Of a stretch of DNA of 64,000 bases, positions 1 through 9,908 are shown one piece after another (the stretch's first letter is position 1; each line of letters starts with the position of its first letter). Location: NCBI GenBank assembly GCA_012934845.2, contig WNNJ02001146.1:1-64000 (forward strand), written 5' to 3'. The notes below the pieces were generated by a model. That model saw only the letters and a program-made list of their open reading frames with translations. It was not told where the DNA came from and searched no databases. The DNA comes from Pomphorhynchus laevis (lineage: Eukaryota; Acanthocephala; Palaeacanthocephala; Echinorhynchida; Pomphorhynchidae). The translations under genes were made by a program, and so were the position numbers.

Positions 1-74
1 AAATATATAATATATAATATATATTATATAATATATAATATATATATTATATAATATTATATAATATATAAGCA
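1..74. repeat. AT microsatellite
   Basis: Imperfect TA/ATA simple repeat made only of A and T. It runs directly into a PLE-A fragment, so it may be an old element border that expanded. Confidence 0.9.
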
Positions 75-75
75 A

Positions 76-470
76 ACAAATTTATCTAGGTAGCCTCATT
101 CTTAACAAAACCAATATTAATGATAAAGAAGGTGTATATCTAGATATGAACATTAAATTAATATTAACTAAAACTACTGTTAATTTATATTGTAAAGATG
201 ACATATTTAAATTTAAAAGAAACATATTTTTGCATGAGCATTCATGCATACCATATAATATAAAATAATGATACATTAAATATAATGTAACACATTAAAT
301 AATGAAATTTTAAAAATCGCAACTATATGTAATGATATTGGTTTTATTCAAAATCATTTTAATAATTTAAAGATGCATATTTTAAACTAGGTTACTATAA
401 AAATATTATCAAACAGAAAATAGTAAAAACCTTGTTGTGTCGCAACAAGTAAACTGTTATAGAATAAGTT
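76..470 (+). mobile_element. PLE-A fragment (end of reverse transcriptase region)
   Basis: Matches at DNA level the stretch after the reverse transcriptase core in the long PLE-A copy near 45640-45960, including the stretches encoding NIKLTLTKTT and the HEHSCIPYNIKYNT-like peptide. Decayed, with no usable open frame. Confidence 0.75.
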
Positions 471-959
471 AATAATTCGTAATCGTTCATATGCCTTAAA
501 CTGTGTGAAAAATAAAAAATAAAATATGATATATATATCATATATATGATATAGATGTACTCTAATTTTTATCGATAAGCGAACAATTTCACATTAATTT
601 GTGATTGTTTTAAATGTGCCTCTTTGATATTTAATTTTGAAACATTTATGCAGAAGGTGCTACAGAATTTTCAAAAACTGCATATTTAAAAATTCATATT
701 ATAAAAGAATATACGATAATAACATTCCGTTATATCTTATTCAATATTTGAATTGTTCAATACTTATTCAATATTTGGTATTTAAAATATATTTTATTTT
801 TTTTTAGATTATTCGAAAGTCATTAATTTTTGTATTAAATTCGTATTCCATTAACGAAACATCAACGACAAATACAACTGGAAAAATTTAAAATATAACA
901 CAACGTGTTCGAAGATTTAATAAATTCTGGGAATAAATCTGTTATAGGGTTATATCTGT

Positions 960-1255
960 TTATATCTGTTTAAATCTGTTTATATCGTAAAGATGACATA
1001 TTTAAATTTACAAGAAACATATTTTTGCATGAGCATTCATGCATACCATATAATATAAAATATAATACATTAAATAATGAAATTGGCTTTCTTCAAAATC
1101 ATTAAAATAATTTAATAGATACATATTTTAAACTAGGTTACTATAAAAATAACATCAAACAGAAAATAGTAAAATATATAAATCAACACAATGATACAAA
1201 GAATAAATTTAAACTCTTAAGTGGCACGTTTTTATGGATGGATATCGTAGATCGA
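960..1255 (+). mobile_element. PLE-A fragment
   Basis: A second, shorter copy of the same post-RT segment as at 76-470 (compare 45740-46025). A short duplicated word, tatatctgttta, precedes it. Bases 471-959 are AT-rich with nothing recognised. Confidence 0.75.
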
Positions 1256-1883
1256 TAACTTTGTATAATGGGTTTTTTACAAATCTTTATCTGTGATTAA
1301 CGAGAATAAGAATTAAAAATTAAGAATTAAAAATTTAACGAGAATTTAAATTTATAAATTAATGAAGATAAAATTAAAACTAATATAATATTAAATTAAT
1401 TAGTATGATAGTGAGTCTCGTTTCGATTTTAATAAGCTACAATTCTATGTAAATGATATTTCAGATTTATAAAAACGCAAAGCAGATAAATTGAAAATTT
1501 CATAAAACTTTAATAAAATTATATAATAACCTTAAATATATTAACTGATTTTGATTGATATTGGTACAACTTTAAACAGAACACAATATTAAGCACGCGG
1601 ATATAAAGCATAAATTACGTCTTCAAGCATTCCTTTATTCTTTCACTATAAAACCATCATTTCAAAATTTTAAATTATTGTAATTCCATAATTAAGTCTG
1701 TGCAATTAAAAAGTATAGTATTTCTTGTACAGTCTTTTCTATACAAGAAAAATAAAATTTTACTTTGATAAGTTTGTAGAACTATATTCACACAACAATC
1801 TATAAATTTGCTTATTTCACCAAAGAAATATTCAAAATATAAAAATAAATAATAAATTAAATCAATAACCTAATTTTGCTTAC
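1256..1883. other. AT-rich intron sequence, nothing recognised
   Basis: Downstream of the GPS exon on the minus strand. I looked for an exon encoding the first membrane helix of a GPCR and did not find one; it probably lies left of the window. Confidence 0.6.
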
Positions 1884-2016
1884 CGTGTCCGATCCTAGTA
1901 ATCCATGAAAATCGAATAATACCGCAAATGCTGTAAGATGGTTGCATGTACAAGAAAAGTACTTAGACGAGCATGATAGCATTCTACATCCCTTGATGGA
2001 CCAACGCCCCAATGTG
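1884..2016 (-). CDS. Exon 12 of GPS protein (adhesion GPCR-like): GPS motif
   Basis: Minus-strand exon of 133 bases with a TTATCCAAG acceptor and an ACG/GTAAGC donor. It encodes the C-terminal part of a GPCR proteolysis site: GRWSIKGC, then C-x-C-NHLTAFAVLF. HL/T is where GAIN domains of adhesion GPCRs cleave themselves, and the conserved W and four cysteines of the motif are present across exons 11 and 12. The first base completes an Asn codon begun in exon 11, and the exon ends on a codon boundary. In adhesion GPCRs the next exons encode the seven membrane helices; those are outside the window. A polycystin-type protein also has a GPS, so that alternative stays open. Confidence 0.9.
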
Positions 2017-2610
2017 CTTGGATAAAACAAAATTAAAACGATATTTACGAATACTTCAATTAAAGAAATATGCTCATCCAATCAAGGATTAAAATTGATT
2101 TTATTATTATATTTCATTTTATATTATATTAAAGTTCAAATTATAGCTACATTTAAATTGATTAAAATTGATTTTATTATATTTCATTTTATATTATATT
2201 AAAGTTCAAAATATAGCAACATTTAAATTTATCAAAATTGATTTTATTATATTCCATTTTATATTATATTTAAATATAATAAGCACAAATAAGTACATTG
2301 ATTGTAAAATAATCTATTAATATCAATAATTGAATCATTAAATAATTGTTATTTGCTAGCGAACTGAAAATCTTAGGAACATATGCGTAATACTCTAATC
2401 TTTATGCGGATTTTTGTGAAGATTTCAATTTGGCCGATTAAAGAATTTTTTTTATTGATTTAATTAAAAAATGCTGACACTTTCCTTTATTGAATTTTAA
2501 TTAAAAATTAAAAATGCGGATATTAATTTCTCAAGTATCAAGACTAATAAATTCTGCTTATTTTAGCTTAGTTATTAGTCAAGACAGTTTAATAAATTGC
2601 GAAAAATTAC

Positions 2611-2669
2611 TTGTTTGTTTCTGTATCCCAAAATCCACATCTGTACTTGAAACATTTGGCATCATGTAT
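2611..2669 (-). CDS. Exon 11 of GPS protein: start of GPS motif (CGFW)
   Basis: A 59-base minus-strand exon with a strong acceptor (TTTTATTGCTTTTAG) and donor AA/GTAATT. It reads IHDAKCFKYRCGFWDTETN with two bases left over, which combine with the first base of exon 12. CxFW followed by about ten residues and GRW is the standard first half of a GPS motif. The 594-base intron to exon 12 holds low-complexity AT sequence with three near-identical blocks between about 2090 and 2280. Confidence 0.87.
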
Positions 2670-2884
2670 CTAAAAGCAATAAAATTATGAATATCGTGAT
2701 AATATAGTTTTACGGCGGCTTAATATTGTATGGCTTTAGATTTCACTGGTATCGTATATAATATTAACATTAATCAATATTAAATATTTCCAATATTTAA
2801 TATTTTGATATTTTGATATTATAATATTTTATATTTAATATTATAAATATTAATATATTTACATTATTTATATTAATATATAAA

Positions 2885-3525
2885 TAAAATACGGTGTATC
2901 ATAATAAGGATTAACGGTAAAAAGGAGCTGTTATGCTATCATATTCTGGCCCCCATTCTTCAACCCAACATAGCATCGGGGGCAAATAGATAAGTTTAAT
3001 AAACGATAAAATTCAAACAATTTAATAATAAATAATTAATAATTGTTATTTATTAATAATAATTTATATTTTTAAAAGATGTTATACTTTCCCAAATATA
3101 TAAACAAATATAATCCTAAACGAGCATCAGCATTAATTTAAAAATTATTAGAGTAAAATACGCAAATATCACAAGTCATATATCCAAATTTTTGATAATA
3201 TTGATGTACATTTTATACAATAATTGAGAAAAGCAAAATGTTCAGCAATTGAGACACAAGGGATGTTACCGTTATGTGAATTGTGTTATTATCTTCTATC
3301 TCATCGTTTGTTATTTATTAGTCTATTCATAAAAATTGACTTTTATTTTAAATTTCAATTCTAACTTTTAAGTTCATATCAGTTATATAAAATCTTATAT
3401 AAAATTATAAAATTATTTATAATTATTTATTATTTAATTATTTATTATTTTATTGTTTTATGTTCATTTTATAAATGATTTAATTAGATTCAGTTACCTG
3501 ATCTGATTCGTTTATCAAGTCCTTG
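2885..3525. mobile_element. PLE-A end fragments in two orientations
   Basis: 2905-2990 is the structured PLE-A end on the minus strand (complement of the 23120-23215 type). 3300-3520 is plus strand and ends in a variant of the family terminus (CAGTTAGCTGATTTGAT elsewhere; CAGTTACCTGATCTGATT here). 3525-3990 is AT-rich with nothing seen. Confidence 0.7.
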
Positions 3526-4042
3526 CCAACCCACTTTGGCATATTTATAATATCTTTACAATAATAAGAATATATTAACAATATGTAAACATTTTGTTTC
3601 TAATTTTTTAGTACGAATATAATAGAGATTAAGAATTCAATACATTGTCTGCATTAGTTGACTTTCATTGAATAAATAAAATTCAAGTTTAAAATTTACG
3701 TCTAAATTGCACTCTAAGTTGACAAAATTCACAAAATTTAATATATTTACTTTTATAACCATACTATGTATAATGAAATCATTTTATTTAATTTACAAAG
3801 TAGAAGCAATTTTAAACTAGCAATTAAAGCAATTAAAATAATTCAATTAAACATATTTTTAGGATACTAATTTTCTAATGAAATAAAATTGCGATTTATA
3901 CGATAATTTTCGGAAGGAAATTTATTTTTACGAGAATTAAATAAAAGCTAATAAATACTAAATCCACAATCTTCTTCCATTTCAAATATATAGTTATTAC
4001 AGGAACGAAGAAGAAAATATCCTTTATTTGATTAAATTTCTA

Positions 4043-4070
4043 TTTCGATAGCATCTGCTATCATCATCAG
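4043..4070 (-). ncRNA. Hammerhead-like motif in PLE-B left arm
   Basis: Read on the minus strand: CTGATGA, one base, a seven-base stem (GATAGCA/TGCTATC) and GAAA. This is the core order of a hammerhead ribozyme around stem II, with one unpaired base before the stem. From family knowledge, Penelope-like elements carry hammerheads in their terminal repeats. Stem III is tiny or missing, so activity is not implied. Confidence 0.5.
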
Positions 4071-4986
4071 GATTACAACAAAATGTTTCACATTTCCCCC
4101 CGTGTTTTCAACATTTATACAAAAATACAAGCATTGATGTGCCCCGCATTCTACTTAAAAGAAAAAGAAAATACTATTTTTTATGTTATTGTTAATAGTT
4201 AATATCTTTTATGTTATTGTTATTATTAACAATAACATAAAAATAGTTGTGTTAACAAAGTGCACATTTTTAAAAGAAAATTACCTAAACTTCACAACAT
4301 GTTTAAGCGTAAACCAGATTTTAACAAAGATGCCATTGTTTATAAAATATCTTGTAAATAATGCGAACAGGTATATGTTGGTCAAACGGGTCAAGGTTTG
4401 GTTTAACGTATTAAACAACATAACTACAATGTACGTAAAGAGACCAATTCTAGTGCTGTTGCTCAACATTTTGTGAGTTTGAATCATTCCGTTGATTTTG
4501 AAAATGCATCAATTTTATCATTTGAAAGTAACTTGTTATCTCGCATTATTCAAGAAGCGTATTTTATTAAAAAGAACCTAATTTAATGCTTAATAATAAA
4601 TCCGATTACAACCTTAAATTTAATTATAATTAATTATTCCAATATTACATTATTTTAATTTTTCAATTCGTTTGTTTATTTCTTATTGTATTATTATTTT
4701 GTTTTGGTTTAGATTATATTATAATTTATTACTCGACTATTACATTATTTTTATTATTAAATTCGTATTTTTTGTCACTTATTTTATGATTTTAATTTTA
4801 TTTTGTTTTATGATTCTGCTTTTTCTTTCTTTTTGTTGTTTTTAAAATGTGTGTAAAATTTTAGTGTATGATTGTTTTGTTTCTCGGTATTTTCTTTTGA
4901 ATAGAAAAGCGGGGCACATCAATGCTTGTATTTTTGTATAAATGTTGGAAACACGGGGGGAAATTGTGAAACATTTTGTTGTAATC

Positions 4987-5014
4987 CTGATGATGATAGC
5001 AGGAGCTATCGAAA
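4987..5014 (+). ncRNA. Hammerhead-like motif in PLE-B right arm
   Basis: Plus-strand partner of the motif at 4043-4070: CTGATGA, one base, GATAGC, loop AGGA, GCTATC, GAAA. The stem is perfect while the loop differs from the left arm. Confidence 0.5.
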
Positions 5015-5070
5015 TATAGAGAATTTTAATCAAATAAAGGATATTTTCTTCTTCGTTCCTATAATAATAT

Positions 5071-7930
5071 ATAAATAAAAACTAATTAATATTTTATAAT
5101 TGACTACACAATTTTAGTGATCATGTATGCAGCAGTTATCAGTTTCATTGCCTAACTCGTCAAGAATTTATTAGCTCGAACATTTAGTTTGTGTAATGGT
5201 CTCCCCGAGATCTGCATTTTTGGGCTTGCTAATGCTGATATCTGCATAAATAAAAATAGGGTTTTATTCTCAGTCTACAAATACGTTCGCAGTAGTGTGC
5301 CCATGATAAAATTTGCTTTTCGGTAATCGAGTTTTCTTCTCAGTCTACTAATACATTTGCAGCAGGGTATGGGATTTTTATTCGCCTGTGAGGTGGTCAT
5401 TTTACAGATAAGTCCTAGTGTTTGAGCACTAATTCAACTTGAGCACACCATGCCACATAACATGCAAATTCACTTTGTTCTACAATGTTGACACATTCGG
5501 CGTATCTGGAACACTTTCGTGATTCATTATATGTGAAACTTGATTCGACTGAATATGATTGCGCATGATCATTAAATACTACAATAACAATGAAAGTTTG
5601 TCCAAAACCATTCCTTCTCAAGACTGCATAGCATATATCCAATCGTGACTCATTATCACGAAATTATTGTTGATCGTTCAAACATCAAGGGATTGTCACC
5701 TTTTGAAGTAAAGATCAATTTAGACACAATGTCATAATCTGTTTGCTCTTTAGCAATTATGTCTTTGATATTGTTGTGTCGAATAATTGGATATCATCCA
5801 CCATATTGACAAGATAGCAAATAAGTAAGTTTGTTTGCCCATATATTCACATTTGGCATGAAGATTTACCATAAAAATCTATAACGCATATAAATGGCAT
5901 CAATGCATTTATTTTAACTCAGATGGAAACCTTTAGATTTGAGAGAAACAACTCGAAGTTTATTGTGACTGCGACAAATGCGGTTTGCACTTTATAAATT
6001 ATATTGCTTTTTAATAAAGATGATGGTCTGTTTAACTTGAAGTTCTTTACTTTTCAAATCCGATTTGTACGTCGTTGAAATTTATTTTATAGCTGAAATT
6101 TCTAAGGAGTAACCACTACAGAATAATAACTATGATGTCACAAAATATAATCAAAGAAGTAAAGACTACCGCCAATTTGTCATCTATGGATCCTCCTAGA
6201 ACATTTGATGGAAGCAAACTATTTAGAATAGCGTCCCTTAACTGTGTCAAATCAGATTCTGCAAACTTTGTGGTTTGTAGGAATTGTGTTTATTGCACAG
6301 CTAGAATAAGTCCATTAAAATAAGAATGAAGATGGTGTCAACAAACCTACAAAGATTGGTATGAGACCTAGTCCCAGGAAGGTCTAGTGGTCAAGGCCTA
6401 GCCTCAGCTAGGTTTGGTGGCCTAGCTAGGTCGAGCGCTTCTTCCGGGTTGCGGATACAGAAGCGGACCATACATATGGGTTAGCTTCGACATATACAAT
6501 CATGTGATCCAATAAGCAGCCGTGGAGAACCAACAGGTGTATTAGTTTATAGTGGTGTCACACTGAATAGCAACTGGTGTTTCTATAAAGTGCCATCTAC
6601 AGAAATGCTGGCTAATACACTGACGCAGCGAGTATGTCCTGCTATCAAAACGGATTATGCTCTCTTGGGTGTGGCGAACCCTCATGGTATATCAGCTTCT
6701 TCGCAATTCCTAAAGATTACGTCTTCTTGGACATATTCTGCGTATGGAAAATGTACGTATTTTAAAATGGTGTTCCTTTTACTCTACGTAATAGAGTAAA
6801 AGATGCCATACTTTACGAAAGTCATCAATAGTTATAACGAAACTTGCATTATCAATATATCATTTTAGCAAAATAGTCGGATAGGGATCACGGATTAGCT
6901 TGTTGATTGAGTAGCAGTGAATTGAGTGACTCTTCAAATGAATAGATTACATTAAGTACTATAAGGAATTGAACATCGAGTACAAGTTGTTATCATCGAA
7001 TACATCCATCGAGTACAAGTTGTTATCTGATAAAGCGCAGGGCAAATAAAGCTGTTGTAGGCAGCATGACGTTAAGGACTGTTAAAAACTTAACAATCAT
7101 CAACAGCTAATATTTCAATATTGTGACTCTTTAAAAATGAGTTTTTCAGTGAATGAACAACATGCTCAAGGACACTTTAATCCGACAAATAATCGAACAG
7201 ATCCAGACATTATTCGTTTCCTTCTTACTATCTTACGTATTGCGAGCATACACCGTTTTACATCTGCAGCTTGAATTTATTGAATACTACTATTGAATTT
7301 ATCTAAAATTATTAGCAGGTATCCCCAAAATTCTTCGATATTGTACTAGCAAATTTAGTAAAGAATTCAATCAGGTTTATGAAATATCGAGAAAATATAT
7401 TTGAATTACTTTCTCATTAATTGCAATTTGATCGACATGTGTTCCATTTTATAAAGTCATACAAACTTGATCATTGTATGTTCAGCTAACCTTTATACAG
7501 TAGGTGTTTTAAATTATTAAAATTACTTATTTCAAAGTTGGGCGTATCGCTCAAAATATACCGTTAAAAGAAGCAAGTATCAAGTATTCACATCACTTAA
7601 GTATCTCTCGAGTTGTGCAGTGCTTTCTGTCGTGTCGGAATGCAAGACGGTACTCGAAAGGCTTTAAAAGGATAAGTGTGCTCGCCTAATCGTGTCAATA
7701 AGGTTTTTTACCGACGATTGGATGAAAAAGTGAAATGGCGCTTTTGCCATATTCCATTGCTCATTGTTGACCATATAGTACAAACTATGCACATATTTAT
7801 ATGCAATTATATTTCACCTATATCAATTATTTAATTTTCCAATTATCTAATTATATTATCTTTTATATACTTTCACTTATATTTCCTAATAATACATTTA
7901 AATTATTTAAAATACATGTTTCTATTATGA
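5071..7930. other. Unidentified 2.9-kb region with higher GC and short frames
   Basis: GC is visibly higher than in neighbouring introns, and several 60-75 codon frames exist on both strands (for example 5415-5642 minus, 6132-6323 and 6590-6799 plus). A minus-strand stretch about 5410-5800 reads like a decayed protein (LRRNGFGQTFIVIVVFNDHA, then KGDNPLMFERSTI), perhaps a transposase relic. A motif of about 25 bases around TCTCAGTCTAC recurs at 5268 and 5338. I recognise no family. Confidence 0.4.
6380..6480 (+). repeat. Possible tRNA-like SINE head
   Basis: GC-rich patch with a box A-like GGTCTAGTGGTCAAGG and, about 65 bases on, a box B-like CCGGGTTGCGGAT. Between them are inverted CTAGCTAGG words. 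Weak resemblance only. Confidence 0.2.
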
Positions 7931-7995
7931 ATTTTTCCCAGTCTGTAATATTCTGAGCTATAATATCAGTAGCTATCGAAACATTTTAATAATAG
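7930..7995 (+). mobile_element. PLE-B terminal fragment
   Basis: Contains the PLE-B end words CAGTAGCTATCGAAAC followed by the A/T-rich tail. The CTGATGA part has decayed. Confidence 0.4.
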
Positions 7996-8280
7996 AAAAA
8001 TAAATAATTATTTATTCCGATAATTATAAATGGAGTAAATATTAAATATTAAAAATTGGAGTATCGATAATATTAATTATTATATAATTAAATTATAATT
8101 TAAATACTAAATTTAAAATTATTAATGATTACAATCCTATTATCTGATTGTTACCTAACATAAATGTTATAATAAATGTTTTCGTGTCAGCCTCGTTTTC
8201 TTGTTATATGAAAAAATTCTAGCAAGATATGCATACATTCATATGATTCAAGAAAATGTATGCGAAAAATGACTACCTAC

Positions 8281-8426
8281 TTGGTTGTCAAAAGTAAGCG
8301 ATACATTTACTGTATCTAATCTTTCGGAGGTAATGATTGAGATTATGTTGCTAACCGATTTGATAGATGATCCGTCATCCAGAGTGACAACTTTATCTGT
8401 TAAAAATCCAACTGACACGTTTACAT
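8281..8426 (-). CDS. Exon 10 of GPS protein: GAIN domain
   Basis: A 146-base minus-strand exon; acceptor TATTTTCTTTAG, donor CCAA/GTAGGT. After two bases that complete an Asp codon it encodes 48 residues beginning VNVSVGFLTDKVV and ending NVSLTFDNQ on a codon boundary, directly in phase with exon 11. The alternating hydrophobic strands, a serine-rich turn (DDGSSIKS), then a strand and CxFW in the next exon, follow the usual order of the GAIN B subdomain just ahead of the GPS. Two N-x-S glycosylation sites are present. Confidence 0.8.
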
Positions 8427-8569
8427 CTAAAGAAAATATAAATTCCACATTTTACCAAGAAAGTTGCTAAATAAAAATGATATAATGAGAAGAAAATAAT
8501 TTAAGAAAACGATTATTTTGCAAGTAAAAAACCAGCTTTTAAAGTAAAACCAGCTTAAAGAATCAATTA

Positions 8570-9245
8570 AATTAATTATTGATCTTATGGTGTTTAAATT
8601 TATTAATTTGAATATAGTCAGTTAAATATAGTCAGTTGCTTGAGCAGATTGGCTACGGAGATTTTAAGCTTCGAAAAGTGTCGATAACGGAACGAACATT
8701 AACCAATGATCTCTTAGAGAGCGTGTCAAAGCCGGTATCTTTGCAAACAGCCTCAACTCGTGCACTTAAAACTCGACGAAACAAAATTCAATTGACAGCG
8801 ACGATCAATCATCAAGTAGTGAATCAAACAGTAACGAGGCCATTTAATTACATTTAGAAATTAAAATTTAACCATTTAATCAAATCTCATCATATTATTA
8901 AATCATCTTCTATTTGGTAAACTTAAATTAGAAGATGTTTAACTTTTTTTCACTGCGGACAGTCCATTTCTCATGCAGCGCATAAGCACTGCTGCTACAA
9001 GGAGAAATGCAGCGCGTATGCAGCAGTCGATCGTTGCCGCGTCCGCAGCCAGACAGACGTCTACAACTGAGAATTGGATATCGTTGATGAACGATTGCAA
9101 AAATCGACGTTTAATCGAGGACTGTCCGTCAACATTTTTGATGACGACAAAGCCACTGATGACGAAGACATCGCTGATATTTAAACAATAGGCAGCAACG
9201 GAGAAATTACGAAATCATGCCGCGAAAATCAAAACTATAGCATAT
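8570..9245 (+). repeat. Dispersed repeat of unknown family, copy 1
   Basis: 8945-9240 matches 49375-49650 in the opposite orientation. The shared part encodes a frame with TAATRRNAARM-like text and an acidic end; both copies stop at the same place, before a Met-Pro-(R/Q)-K-x-K start. 8636-8857 is an open frame (LEQIGYGDFKLRKV...) that may belong to the same element. Family not recognised. Confidence 0.45.
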
Positions 9246-9289
9246 CATCAATCGATATATAGACATGTATATATATCGTGTCATGGTAA

Positions 9290-9620
9290 TATATATCCTA
9301 AAAGTGTCAGGGTATTTGACGAGTTATCCTACTCTGATTTCTTTACAGTTAATTGGGGCGCTATGCAAGGTGACCCAATTAGAAATATATATTTCTTATT
9401 GATTTGCCATCTGATGTACGGTATTTCGCAAATAGCATCACTTTGACTCTATGTACTGACGATCTTGTAATCTTGGCTAGAAATCTAGATTTGGCTCAAA
9501 AGACACTTGACGGTGTGACCTCATTTTGTGATCGGGATCATCTGGCTATTAATACTACAGAGTGAATTGTTGTATAATTTCGAAGTGGTCACCTATCCAA
9601 GAATGACTCTCTCACTATCC
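9290..9620 (+). mobile_element. LINE reverse transcriptase relic
   Basis: Decayed RT palm: AMQGDPI (motif B region), then about 35 codons later LCTDDLVILARNL (the xxDD motif C) and HLAINTTE (motif D). Clade not determined. 9620-9908 is AT-rich with no feature seen. Confidence 0.5.
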
Positions 9621-9908
9621 ATGAAAAAATGATGAATGGAAATGACGACTGGTTAAATGTTTATAACCAGTCGAAAGGCGGAACAGTATTATTGTGATAA
9701 TTTGCTGGAGTGCTGATAGTATAAATTCATTTCATTCAAATGAATTTATGTAAGATAATTAGTTAATCAAAAAATTTGTAGCATTTGTCAATCAATTTTG
9801 TGATTATGCATGTTAAAGTATTTATAGTAATCGAAATATAAATGTTAAACACATTATTTTTTAATTTTACAAATTGTGTGACATAAATTTCAATTTATTG
9901 AAATTTAT

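Larger units (their letters stand above)
3995..5065 (+). mobile_element. PLE-B short element with inverted terminal repeats
   Basis: A compact Penelope-like fragment. Arms 4001-4160 and 4895-5060 are inverted copies of each other. Between them, 4260-4585 encodes a decayed GIY-YIG nuclease: DAIVYKI, then QVYVGQTGQGL, then RIKQH and SAVAQHF. Terminal repeats in inverted orientation are a known form for Penelope-like elements. The reverse transcriptase is absent. It lies in the intron between exons 10 and 11. Confidence 0.75.

Noticed and set aside
4183-4487. 97- and 68-codon frames as proteins
   Set aside because: They are wrong-frame or antisense readings of the PLE-B GIY-YIG fossil.
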